The translations under genes and the position numbers were made by a program. A stretch of DNA of 37,238 nucleotides from an uncultured Eubacteriales bacterium (GTDB lineage Bacteria; Bacillota; Clostridia; Peptostreptococcales; Anaerovoracaceae), in assembly GCA_902795135.1 (NCBI GenBank), contig CADBJW010000020.1, positions 1 to 37,238 on the forward strand. Direction: 5' to 3'. Below, piece by piece: positions 24,030-32,033 of this stretch. The notes beneath the pieces are model-generated. The model saw only the letters and a list, made by a program, of their open reading frames with translations, did no database searches and had not been told where the DNA came from. How positions within the stretch are numbered: the first letter of the stretch is position 1; each line of letters starts with the position of its first letter.

Positions 24030-24419
24030 TTATTTTCTCTTCATTTCCTTAGGTGTTACACAAGTTCCGGAAGCTCTGGCAACAACGATTGGCTCTTCCA
24101 GGAAGTCAGCAGCGGAATCGTTGATGTCTTTTCTTGATACGATGACTTTTCTTGCTTCGAAGGTCATGTGTCTTGAAGTGTTTCCGATTTTATCTATTTC
24201 GCCATAAGCTTCGATGTAGTCGCCGGCATAAGTCGGTGCCAGGAATTCTACGTTGTCATATGCGCAGAAAAGGCCTTCGTCTCCGTCGAGCTTAATGAGA
24301 AGTTCTGTAGCAACGTCTCCAAAAAGATGTACCATGTGAGCTCCGTCTACCAGTTCACCACCATAGTGTGCATCTTTTGCTGACATTCTCAATCTTAAAG
24401 TTGAAGTAATTTTTTCCAT
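24030..24419 (-). CDS. kal: 3-aminobutyryl-CoA ammonia lyase
   Basis: Kal removes ammonia from L-3-aminobutyryl-CoA to give crotonyl-CoA in lysine fermentation. The 129-residue product is a small single-domain protein of the hotdog fold. It has the typical [28 protein letters not shown] segment and a central [17 protein letters not shown] strand. The ATG at 24419 (MEKITSTL) is chosen because AAGGAGAT ends 5 bases upstream; an ATG six codons earlier lies 5' of that SD. A near-perfect sigma-54 promoter and the shared palindrome lie upstream. It is divergent from the regulator gene and coupled to the downstream PHP gene. Assignment rests on family look plus context. Confidence 0.87.
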   Translation of the reverse strand: MEKITSTLRLRMSAKDAHYGGELVDGAHMVHLFGDVATELLIKLDGDEGLFCAYDNVEFLAPTYAGDYIEAYGEIDKIGNTSRHMTFEARKVIVSRKDINDSAADFLEEPIVVARASGTCVTPKEMKRK

Positions 24420-24486
24420 TTGATATCTCCTTTTCATTTTAACCGTTCCGCCGAAGCGGATTACTAACTAACACTATTTTAATATA

Positions 24487-24515
24487 TTGCAAAAGCAATG
24501 CCAATAGTTTATTAT
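24487..24515 (+). promoter_or_regulatory. Putative sigma-A promoter of the sigma-54 activator gene
   Basis: TTGCAA (24487-24492) and TATTAT (24510-24515) are 17 bp apart. Transcription would start at about 24522, placing the palindrome at 24533-24548 in the leader where a bound regulator could block its own synthesis. The same bases overlap the opposite-strand sigma-54 promoter of kal. Confidence 0.45.
24488..24503 (-). promoter_or_regulatory. Sigma-54 (-24/-12) promoter of kal
   Basis: On the minus strand TGGCAT-N5-TTGCA (24503 to 24488) matches the RpoN consensus, with the GG and GC doublets 10 bp apart. The start is predicted near 24477, giving a leader of about 58 nt to the kal ATG. Confidence 0.85.
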
Positions 24516-24532
24516 TGGAATTAAGCAGAACT

Positions 24533-24548
24533 GAACCGAAAACGGTTC
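24533..24548. promoter_or_regulatory. Palindromic activator site GAACCG-N4-CGGTTC, upstream of kal and the regulator
   Basis: This perfect 6+4+6 palindrome has centre AAAA. It is about 64 bp upstream of the predicted kal start, suited to enhancer binding, and about 17 bp before the regulator ATG, suited to autoregulation. The same motif recurs upstream of kdd. Confidence 0.72.
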
Positions 24549-24564
24549 GCGAAAGGAAACGCAG

Positions 24565-26634
24565 ATGAACAGTTATGGACTCGAGCGGGTCATCGCTCCA
24601 AAACAGGTTTTCCCGGCTTCCGCCTGGGAATTGGATAACAGCAGCGCACTCAAATCCGGAGAAATTCGGGTCGGCTTGAGGAAGGTACACGTGGAAGGCA
24701 CCAGCTTCAAACAGATCTGTCAGGAAGCTGCAAACGACGAGGATCTGATCAGGGAAAAGATCAAAGACATCGTCATACGAAGGGGGAAACTCCACAATCC
24801 GGTGACGGATACAGGCGGGCTGTTTTACGGTGTCATTGAGGAGATTGCAAGAGATTACGATAATTCAAAAGGCCTGAAAGTAGGGGATGAGGTCATTTGT
24901 AACTCATCGCTGGCCGGGGTGCCTTTGTACATCAACAGTATCACGTCCATTGACGAGAATTACCCGCAGTTCGATGCCGAGGGCTATGCCATCTGTTTGC
25001 CGAGGGTTCCGGTGATTAAAAAACCGGACAACATGCCCATCGACCTGCTCATGTTTGTCCTGAACGAATCCGGGACCATATACAAGGTTGGAAAAGAGGC
25101 GGCCGGCAAGAAGCGGTTTGCGGTCATTGGCAACAATATGCTCATGAATCTGATCTATGGATATGCGATTCGAAACGCGGCAGGGCCGGATGCGGAAATC
25201 TACTGCGTATTCGACAGAAATACAGAAGTTATGCTCAAAGGAGCGGCCTACGAAGAAATATTCCGACAGGTGTTCACACAGGTTTCCTATCACAATCTGA
25301 TGAAACCCGTTGCGTGTCTCAGGAGTTTCAGCGGATACGAAAGTATGGATATGGTCGTCAACTGTTCCGACATTCCGGGATCGGAGACGGTGAGTGTCAC
25401 GGCAACCAGGTCCGGCGGAACCGTTGTATTCGCAAACTTTATCAGCAACTACAATATGGCTCTGTATGTCACCGAAAGCATCTCAAGAGACATACGCATC
25501 ACCGCCGCGGAGGGTTATCTCGAAAAGTATGATGAGTACGACTTTGATATCGTGAAAGGCGTCGCTCCTTATGTGGAAGCATCTCTCGTAAGCCGGAATC
25601 GGCGCAAAGGCTCCAGCTCAGCAACGGAGAAAGCGGCCTTTGATCAGTACAATCATTACGACATATCCATTGCAGAAGACCTGGTTGCCGTAAGCGGAAA
25701 GATGCTGTCGGTTCTTGATGAAATCATGAGCGTTTCCCGGTACGATTGCAACGTACTCATTACGGGAGAGACCGGTGTCGGTAAGGAAAAGGTGGCGAAT
25801 ATCATTCAGAAAAACAGCGCGAGAAAGATGCAACCATTTGTTAAGATCAACTGTGCTTCGATACCGCCAAACCTGATGGAATCCGAGTTCTTCGGCTACG
25901 AACGGGGAGCTTTTACCGGAGCCGATGCCAAAGGCAAGCGCGGATATTTTGAGGTTGCCGAAGGGGGCATCATTTTTCTGGATGAAGTGGGCGAATTGCC
26001 ACTGGACATTCAGGCAAAATTGTTGCGGGTCATCCAGGATGGAGAGTTCATGCGCGTTGGCGGGACCAGTACGGTCAAAACGAATGTCCGGATTATCTCA
26101 GCCACCAATCGCAATCTGGAAGAACAGGTACAGGAAAAGACTTTTCGGCGGGATCTGTACTACAGACTCAACGTGTTTCCGATCAACGTTCCGCCGCTGG
26201 ATGAGCGAAAAGAGGACATTCCGCCGCTCATTGATAACTTTATCCGCAAATACAATGACAAGTTTGGCGTGACCAAATACATTGACGAAGATGCGAAAGA
26301 GTACATGATGGGAATCAGCTGGCCGGGGAATATCCGAGAGCTGGAGAACGTGATCCAGCGCCTGATGATCGCCAGCGCAGGGGATACGATCACGTTGCTG
26401 GATGTTATGAAAGAACTTGGCGGCGAGTTTATGGACTCGGCAGAGGTCAGCAAGCAGATTCAGCGCGCCGATGAAGTAGACAATCTGGACCTTACCAGAA
26501 TGGTTGAATCCTTTGAAAAAAGGATCATTCAAAAGGCTTGTGAAAAGTACGGATCCACGCGGAAAACAGCAAAAGCCATAGGGATTTCCCAGACCCAGCT
26601 CGTTCGAAAAAAGAGCAAGTATGGAATCAAATGA
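24565..26634 (+). CDS. Sigma-54-dependent activator with a Kdd-like pseudoenzyme sensor domain
   Basis: This is the probable regulator of lysine fermentation. Residues 1-345 align along their length with Kdd encoded downstream (YGLERVIAPKQVFP against YGTHRVISPKGVLP; LKVGDEVI against LKVGDKIA). The nucleotide-binding loop of Kdd (VIGGGGKSG) is replaced by VIGNNMLMN, so this half is probably a non-catalytic ligand sensor. Residues 375-610 are an AAA+ sigma-54 activation domain with Walker A GETGVGKE (401-408), GAFTGA (448-453) and Walker B FLDE. Residues 664-686 form a Fis-type HTH (STRKTAKAIGISQTQLVRKK). No response-regulator or PAS domain is seen. It sits between its two probable targets. Confidence 0.9.
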   Translation: MNSYGLERVIAPKQVFPASAWELDNSSALKSGEIRVGLRKVHVEGTSFKQICQEAANDEDLIREKIKDIVIRRGKLHNPVTDTGGLFYGVIEEIARDYDNSKGLKVGDEVICNSSLAGVPLYINSITSIDENYPQFDAEGYAICLPRVPVIKKPDNMPIDLLMFVLNESGTIYKVGKEAAGKKRFAVIGNNMLMNLIYGYAIRNAAGPDAEIYCVFDRNTEVMLKGAAYEEIFRQVFTQVSYHNLMKPVACLRSFSGYESMDMVVNCSDIPGSETVSVTATRSGGTVVFANFISNYNMALYVTESISRDIRITAAEGYLEKYDEYDFDIVKGVAPYVEASLVSRNRRKGSSSATEKAAFDQYNHYDISIAEDLVAVSGKMLSVLDEIMSVSRYDCNVLITGETGVGKEKVANIIQKNSARKMQPFVKINCASIPPNLMESEFFGYERGAFTGADAKGKRGYFEVAEGGIIFLDEVGELPLDIQAKLLRVIQDGEFMRVGGTSTVKTNVRIISATNRNLEEQVQEKTFRRDLYYRLNVFPINVPPLDERKEDIPPLIDNFIRKYNDKFGVTKYIDEDAKEYMMGISWPGNIRELENVIQRLMIASAGDTITLLDVMKELGGEFMDSAEVSKQIQRADEVDNLDLTRMVESFEKRIIQKACEKYGSTRKTAKAIGISQTQLVRKKSKYGIK

Positions 26635-26660
26635 GGAACAGGATTTACAGGACAATGGAG

Positions 26661-26712
26661 TGCGAACCGAAATCGGTTCGCATTTTTCATGTCACAGAAC
26701 CGATTTCGATTC
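26661..26712. promoter_or_regulatory. Two activator sites (GAACCG-N4-CGGTTC) upstream of the kdd operon
   Basis: Site 1 (26664-26679, centre AAAT) is perfect and extends to 10-bp arms over 26661-26682. Site 2 (26697-26712, centre ATTT) has one mismatch in the right arm (CGATTC). Centres are 33 bp apart, about three helical turns, and lie roughly 219 and 186 bp before the predicted sigma-54 start. This is a standard enhancer arrangement. Site 1 is followed by TTTTT and may also end transcription of the regulator gene 27 bp upstream. Confidence 0.75.
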
Positions 26713-26863
26713 AAAACTAGTTACGTTGGCTCAAAACACAGCATGAAAGTCGATGATTCAGGTCAAACTTGTAAGGGGGCTATAAGAGCTTTGAGAAATG
26801 AAAAGTTGGCGTTACTGTGTTTCAGCCCATTCTGCCCGCGACGGTACGTCATTGTTAATGTTT

Positions 26864-26879
26864 TGGCACAGTAATTGCT
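26864..26879 (+). promoter_or_regulatory. Sigma-54 (-24/-12) promoter of the kdd-kam-ctf operon
   Basis: TGGCAC-N5-TTGCT is an exact match to the RpoN consensus with correct GG/GC spacing. Transcription should start near 26890, about 80 nt before kdd. It lies in the 336-bp gap that also holds the enhancer sites. No small gene was accepted there. Confidence 0.93.
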
Positions 26880-26903
26880 AATTTATGTAGGTACGTTAAA
26901 GCA

Positions 26904-26942
26904 GCCTTTGTGACAAAGGCATAGGCCTTTGCACGAGGCTAT
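26904..26942 (+). promoter_or_regulatory. kdd 5' leader with mutually exclusive hairpins
   Basis: CAAAGGC (26914-26920) can pair with GCCTTTG upstream (26904-26910, 3-base loop) or with an identical GCCTTTG downstream (26925-26931, 4-base loop). A third option pairs ATAGGCCT (26921-26928) with AGGCTAT (26936-26942) with one bulge. No T-tract follows and the SD at 26955 stays free, so the structure may act on mRNA stability or be a processing site. A switch is possible but not shown. Confidence 0.45.
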
Positions 26943-26970
26943 TAGATAACATTTTAGGAGGAAAAGCATA

Positions 26971-28032
26971 ATGAAAAAAGGAAATCCATACGGAACACAC
27001 AGAGTTATTTCACCGAAGGGCGTACTGCCACAGCCAGCAGACGTTGTTGATAACACAATGGAAATCTATGACAACGAGATCCTGATCGACGTTAAGACAC
27101 TGAACATCGACTCCGCTTCATTCACAGAAATCTGCAAGCAGGTTCTGAACAAGAAGCCGGCTGAAATCGAAACCCAGGAAGAAAAAGACAAGGTTGCACA
27201 GTGCATGAAGGACATCGTTGCAAAAGCTGGAAAGCACAAAAACCCTTGGACTGGTTCCGGCGGAATGCTGATTGGTACAGTTAAGGAAATCGGACCTGAA
27301 TGGAAGGGCGACCTGAAGGTTGGCGATAAGATCGCTACTCTGGTTTCACTGTCACTGACTCCACTGGTAATCGAAGAGATCCACGAAATGAGACCTGCAA
27401 TCGACCAGGTTGACATTACAGGACAGGCTATCCTGTTCCAGAGCGGTATCTATGCAAAGCTTCCTGATGACATGCCAGAAGGTCTTGCACTTTCAGCACT
27501 GGACGTTGCCGGAGCTCCTGCACAGACAGGCAAACTGGTTCAGCAGGGACAGAAAGTTCTCGTAATCGGCGGCGGCGGCAAATCCGGTCTTCTCTGCCTC
27601 TACGAAGCAAAGAAGAGAGCTGGCGTAACAGGTCTGGTTGTATGCGCAGCAGGTTCACAGAAATCAGAAGACAGAGCAAGAGCGCTGGATCTGGCAGACG
27701 AATACTTCCACATGGATGCATCTGATGCAGTTGGAATGTATGAAAAAGCTATGGAACTGACAAACGGCGAACTGTATGACGTAGTAATCAACTGCGTATC
27801 CATCGAAAACACTGAAATGGGTTCCATCCTCAGCTGTAAGGACGATGGTACAGTTTACTTCTTCTCAATGGCTACAAGCTTCACAAAGGCAGCTCTGGGT
27901 GCAGAAGGCGTTGGCAAGGACGTAAACATGATCGTTGGAAACGGCTACACTAAGGGTCACGCTGAAATTACTCTTCAGGAGCTGAGAGAACACGAAGGTC
28001 TCAGAAAGCTCTTCGAAGAAATGTATGCATAA
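26971..28032 (+). CDS. kdd: L-erythro-3,5-diaminohexanoate dehydrogenase
   Basis: Kdd oxidatively deaminates L-erythro-3,5-diaminohexanoate to 3-keto-5-aminohexanoate with NAD+, the third step of clostridial lysine fermentation. The 353 residues match the family length. It has a GroES/MDR-like N-terminal half and a Rossmann domain with VLVIGGGGKSGLLCLYEA near residue 193. A strong SD (TAGGAGG) lies 11 bases before the ATG. It is first in an eight-gene operon under a sigma-54 promoter. Codon choice (AGA for Arg, CTG for Leu) is more biased than in upstream genes, which suggests high expression. The adjacent regulator carries a degenerate copy of this protein. Confidence 0.93.
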   Translation: MKKGNPYGTHRVISPKGVLPQPADVVDNTMEIYDNEILIDVKTLNIDSASFTEICKQVLNKKPAEIETQEEKDKVAQCMKDIVAKAGKHKNPWTGSGGMLIGTVKEIGPEWKGDLKVGDKIATLVSLSLTPLVIEEIHEMRPAIDQVDITGQAILFQSGIYAKLPDDMPEGLALSALDVAGAPAQTGKLVQQGQKVLVIGGGGKSGLLCLYEAKKRAGVTGLVVCAAGSQKSEDRARALDLADEYFHMDASDAVGMYEKAMELTNGELYDVVINCVSIENTEMGSILSCKDDGTVYFFSMATSFTKAALGAEGVGKDVNMIVGNGYTKGHAEITLQELREHEGLRKLFEEMYA

Positions 28033-28091
28033 TCAACCCTCTGATCAGGTATTGAGCAATATTACACCAAATCGAAAAAAAGGAGATTAAC

Positions 28092-29351
28092 ATGGCTATT
28101 AGAAATTGGAAAGACATTCCTCTTTTCAAGGATGTCACAGAAGAACAGTGGAACGACTGGCATTGGCAGGTAGCAAATAGACTAGACAGCGTTGAAAAAA
28201 TCAAGCAGGTCGTTAATCTGACACCAGAAGAAGAAGCGGATATCGCCAAGGTAATGGACGGATTCAGAGTAGGAATCACTCCTTACTACGCTTCATTGAT
28301 GGATCCGGATGATCCGCACTGCCCAGTAAGAATGCAGGCCGTTCCTACGCTTGCCGAAACACACAGAGGCGAAGCAGACATGTTAGACCCACTTCACGAA
28401 GATGAGGATTCACCGGCTCCTGGACTGACTCACAGATATCCAGACAGAGTTCTGTTCCTGATTACGGACCAGTGCTCCATGTACTGCAGACACTGCACAA
28501 GAAGAAGACTGGCAGGGGAAACTGACGGAGCAAGATCCAGAGAAGATATCGACGCTTGCATCGATTACATTAAGAGAACTCCAGTTGTTAGAGACGTACT
28601 GCTTTCAGGCGGAGACGCACTCTGCGTTGAGACGGACGTTCTCGAGTACATCATCAGCGAACTGAGAAAGATCGATCACGTTGAAATCGTAAGAATCGGA
28701 TCCAGAACACCAGTTGTTATGCCTCAGAGAATCACCGATGAACTCTGCGACATGCTGAAGAAGTATCACCCAATCTGGCTGAATACACACTTCAACCATC
28801 CAAAAGAATGGACACCGGAATCAGCAGAAGCTTGCAGAAAGCTTGCTGACGCTGGTATTCCTCTCGGAAACCAGTCCGTACTGCTCAGAGGCATCAACGA
28901 TGACGTACATGTTATGAGAAATCTGGTTCAGCTTTGCTGCAAGAACAGAGTTCGTCCGTACTACATTTACCAGTGCGACCTCTCACTTGGCATCGAACAC
29001 TTCAGAACACCTGTATCCAAGGGTATCGAACTGATCGAAGGTCTGAGAGGACACACTTCAGGATATGCAGTTCCTACATTTGTAATTGACGCTCCTGGTG
29101 GTGGTGGAAAGACTCCGGTAATGCCGCAGTACGTGATCTCACAGACACCTGACAAGGTTATCCTCAGAAACTACGAAGGCGTTATCACAACTTACACAGA
29201 ACCAACCATGCTTCCGAAACTGCAGTGCAGCTACGAAAACTGCAAGAACGTTGAAGATTACCACTATGAAGGTGTTGCAGGTCTGGCACAGGGCGAAAGA
29301 ATGTCCATGGAACCAGCTCACCTGCTGAGACACGAAAGAAACAAGAAATAA
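28092..29351 (+). CDS. kamA: Lysine 2,3-aminomutase (radical SAM, PLP)
   Basis: KamA interconverts L-lysine and L-beta-lysine, the first step of the pathway. It is a radical SAM enzyme with cysteines in CSMYCRHC (C128, C132, C135). The PLP-binding lysine is K340 in PGGGGKTPV. The N-terminal region has NWKDIPLFKDVTEEQWNDWHWQ, typical of the family, and the length of 419 residues is normal. SD AAAGGAG precedes the ATG. It lies between kdd and kamB. The product beta-lysine feeds KamDE. No acetyltransferase that would divert beta-lysine to the osmolyte acetyl-beta-lysine is nearby. Confidence 0.96.
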   Translation: MAIRNWKDIPLFKDVTEEQWNDWHWQVANRLDSVEKIKQVVNLTPEEEADIAKVMDGFRVGITPYYASLMDPDDPHCPVRMQAVPTLAETHRGEADMLDPLHEDEDSPAPGLTHRYPDRVLFLITDQCSMYCRHCTRRRLAGETDGARSREDIDACIDYIKRTPVVRDVLLSGGDALCVETDVLEYIISELRKIDHVEIVRIGSRTPVVMPQRITDELCDMLKKYHPIWLNTHFNHPKEWTPESAEACRKLADAGIPLGNQSVLLRGINDDVHVMRNLVQLCCKNRVRPYYIYQCDLSLGIEHFRTPVSKGIELIEGLRGHTSGYAVPTFVIDAPGGGGKTPVMPQYVISQTPDKVILRNYEGVITTYTEPTMLPKLQCSYENCKNVEDYHYEGVAGLAQGERMSMEPAHLLRHERNKK

Positions 29352-29355
29352 TTAA

Positions 29356-30369
29356 ATGTACCTATTAGACGAATTATCAGAGAAATACAAGAGAATATCC
29401 ATTGTAGGCATGGCAAAGAACGCCGGCAAAACTACAGCCCTGAACTATCTCATCGAAGAAGCCATGGATGAGGGAATCACCTTGGGAATTACATCCACGG
29501 GCAGAGATGGCGAAGGAACCGATGTTGTCACAGGTACAGACAAACCTCGTGTATTTCTTGATACGGACACTATCGTATCGGTGCCCAAACAGCTCTATGA
29601 GATGGCAGATGCCGGACTCGAGATCGTCAAGATGACGGACTACGGTTCATCCCTGGGACAGATTATGCTCTGCAGAGTCGTCGACAGCGGATATGTTCAG
29701 GTAGCCGGGCCGGTAATCAATGCCCAGCACGTAGAGATGTGTGAAGAAATGCTTCGGTTAGGCGCAGATCTGGTGCTTATAGATGGTGCGATAGACCGGA
29801 AATCTATCGCAGCGCCGGGAACGTCTGATGCGATCATCCTGTCCACAGGAGCGGTTTTATCGAGAAAAATGAGTAAGGTGGTAGAGGAAACGGCGCATAC
29901 CGTGAACCTCTATCGCCTGCCAAATCTCGAAGATGGACGGGAAAGAGATTTATTGACCGAAGAGAATATCGAACAAATCTCCCTCATCAGAGATGGGCAG
30001 CTTGTGACATTGGATAGAAGTACCGGTCTTGGTGCAGGCAAGTTCCTGGATTCCAAGATCGATGACAAAGTCACACACGTATTTGTTCCGGGGGCTTTCA
30101 CCCACAGCATTGTAGCGGACATCAATCCGAAGAAACTGAGAAACATCACATTCGTGCTGAAAGATCCGACGAAAATCTTTATTGGCACCATGATGTGGAA
30201 TCAGTTCCGGAAAAGAGGGCTTAACATCAAAGTGCTGGAGAACATTAACGTAGCGGCGATCACGGTCAATCCAACATCGCCGGGAGGATACGCGTTCGAT
30301 CATGAAGAACTTGTAAAAGCCATGCAGGAAGCGATTCCTGACATCCCTGTTATTGATGTGCGAATGTAG
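29356..30369 (+). CDS. kamB: KamB-type P-loop NTPase of the lysine aminomutase operon
   Basis: This 337-residue protein of unknown function is conserved in lysine fermentation operons between kamA and kamC. Walker A is GMAKNAGKTT (residues 18-27) and a Walker B-like DLVLIDGAID lies near residue 138. The C-terminal third (FVPGAFTHSIVADINPKKLRNITFVLKDPTKIFIG) is unassigned. It starts 4 bp after kamA without a clear SD, so translation may be coupled. A role in aminomutase maturation, cofactor loading or repair with KamC is an inference from constant co-location. Confidence 0.8.
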   Translation: MYLLDELSEKYKRISIVGMAKNAGKTTALNYLIEEAMDEGITLGITSTGRDGEGTDVVTGTDKPRVFLDTDTIVSVPKQLYEMADAGLEIVKMTDYGSSLGQIMLCRVVDSGYVQVAGPVINAQHVEMCEEMLRLGADLVLIDGAIDRKSIAAPGTSDAIILSTGAVLSRKMSKVVEETAHTVNLYRLPNLEDGRERDLLTEENIEQISLIRDGQLVTLDRSTGLGAGKFLDSKIDDKVTHVFVPGAFTHSIVADINPKKLRNITFVLKDPTKIFIGTMMWNQFRKRGLNIKVLENINVAAITVNPTSPGGYAFDHEELVKAMQEAIPDIPVIDVRM

Positions 30370-30378
30370 GAGAACACA

Positions 30379-32016
30379 ATGTCGACAGCAGTAAAACGAC
30401 TGGCAAATGTTAAGACAAGAAGAGAAACAGGGTTGGACTATGTGATTTCTGCCATGAATCTGCTTACGCCTTTTGGAGCGAAGCAGATCAAAGAGCAAAA
30501 GCCGTTTTTCCCGGGCCAGGAGGGGGCCCTGGAAGCAGAGCTTGACAGAGTTGGGCAGATGGTTGAAACGGCAGAACAGAATCACAAAGAAATCGGCATT
30601 CTGCAAGAAACCTTCATGATGACGAAGGATAATACATTCTCCATCGAGAGAAGCGGAAGTTCCGTATTATCCGTCGTCGAGATTTTTGAACTGAAAAACC
30701 TGCTTTTGCTGATGGATAAAATCAGAAGCCTAAGCACCCGAATCAGTCTGCCGGAAGAATTCGTTCCGGAAGACATCACGGAGCTTTTGGACGTTCTTGA
30801 TCCAGGCGGCGACAGGTTGAACACATTTTACATCTATGATTCTTTCTCGGAAAAACTCGCACAGCTGCGAAGAGAAAAGAAGAACATGGAACGTGAAATA
30901 CGAAAAGGCCAAAAGGCTTTACGTTCAGAAATCAGAGAAAAACACGGTCTGTCGCTGACACCGAAATTCGATATCACCATATCGAAGAGCGACAGCGCCA
31001 CCATAAAAATGATTGAAGAGATTTCCGAACTGGCAAAATCGGATGAGGATTATATGTCGGTCACCTTCACACTCGTACCCGATGCGGAAGTTCAGGCGCA
31101 CATGAAAGAGCTGGACGAAATCACCGCAGACATCGAAGAGGAAGAGCTGAATGTGAGGGGTAGACTATCAAAAGAAATCCACAAACATTCCAAAAGGCTT
31201 CTCGACAACTGCGAGAAGATCGGCAGACTTGATATCATTCTCGCAAAGGCTTTGTATGCGAAAGCACATAACTGTACGAAGCCTGAAATCGTGAAAGAAC
31301 ATGTCTTGGAATTCGAGGACGGAAGACACCTGCAGGTCGAAGAAATCATTAAGAAAAAGGGCGGAGAATATTGCCCGGTCAGCATATCGCTCAAGGATGG
31401 TGTCACATGCATCACCGGAGCGAATATGGGAGGCAAGACCATTTCCCTCAAACTGACGGGAATGGTTGCGATCTTAGCCCAGTATGGATACTTCGTACCA
31501 TGCAAAAGCGCTCGCGTAGGGCTTTCCAATTTCATGCAGATCCTGATTGGTGACAGTCAGTCAATCGAACGAGGGCTGTCCAGTTTCGGCAGTGAAATGG
31601 AAGAACTCAAAGAGATCATCGACAACAGCAAGGATCGATCGCTCTTATTGATCGATGAAATCGCCAGCGGGACGAACCCGGTAGAGGGACTGGCGTTGAC
31701 AAAGAGCATCGTTGACTATCTGAAAGGCAAAACCTACATCTCGCTGATCACGACCCATTTTGAAACGGTTACAGCAGACAAAGATGTGGTAAATATGCAA
31801 GTCACCGGCCTCGCCAATGTGGATTTCGAGAAACTGAACAGGGAAATCAGATACGCAAATCGGCGCGAACGAATCAACATCATACAGAAGTATATGGATT
31901 ACCGGTTGACCCGCGTAGATGATGCGGCTGAGATCCCTAAAGATGCCTTAAACATTGCAAAAATGCTGGGCATCAGTAGCAGCATTATAGATAAGGCAAA
32001 AGAATATATTGTATAA
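30379..32016 (+). CDS. kamC: KamC, MutS-like ATPase of the lysine aminomutase operon
   Basis: KamC carries a C-terminal MutS-type ATPase: Walker A ITGANMGGKTISLK near residues 345-357, a SFGSEMEELKEI signature, Walker B LLLIDEIASGTNPVEG near residue 423, and the H-motif TTHFETV. The N-terminal 300 residues are helical with a long coiled-coil-like stretch (SEKLAQLRREKKNMEREIRKGQKALR). No mismatch-recognition domain is seen. The operon context argues against DNA repair and for a role in aminomutase or cobalamin cofactor handling. At 545 residues it is close to the KamC length I know for lysine-fermenting Clostridium. Function is not established. Confidence 0.82.
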   Translation: MSTAVKRLANVKTRRETGLDYVISAMNLLTPFGAKQIKEQKPFFPGQEGALEAELDRVGQMVETAEQNHKEIGILQETFMMTKDNTFSIERSGSSVLSVVEIFELKNLLLLMDKIRSLSTRISLPEEFVPEDITELLDVLDPGGDRLNTFYIYDSFSEKLAQLRREKKNMEREIRKGQKALRSEIREKHGLSLTPKFDITISKSDSATIKMIEEISELAKSDEDYMSVTFTLVPDAEVQAHMKELDEITADIEEEELNVRGRLSKEIHKHSKRLLDNCEKIGRLDIILAKALYAKAHNCTKPEIVKEHVLEFEDGRHLQVEEIIKKKGGEYCPVSISLKDGVTCITGANMGGKTISLKLTGMVAILAQYGYFVPCKSARVGLSNFMQILIGDSQSIERGLSSFGSEMEELKEIIDNSKDRSLLLIDEIASGTNPVEGLALTKSIVDYLKGKTYISLITTHFETVTADKDVVNMQVTGLANVDFEKLNREIRYANRRERINIIQKYMDYRLTRVDDAAEIPKDALNIAKMLGISSSIIDKAKEYIV

Positions 32017-32033
32017 ATAAAAGGAGAAAAAGG

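Noticed and set aside
24439-24465. Further copy of the activator palindrome (AACCGTTCCGCC)
   Set aside because: Only half a site matches, and the second half does not fit the 4-base spacing.
26661-26687. Palindrome plus TTTTT as only a terminator of the regulator gene
   Set aside because: It may terminate as well, but the same 6+4+6 palindrome occurs before the regulator and again at 26697, where no T-tract follows. A binding site explains all copies.
26689-26874. 61-codon ORF in the gap before kdd
   Set aside because: It has no ribosome binding site and runs over enhancer site 2 and into the sigma-54 promoter.
30379-32016. DNA mismatch repair protein MutS2
   Set aside because: The MutS-type ATPase is clear, but there is no Smr or mismatch-recognition domain and the gene is inside the kam operon.
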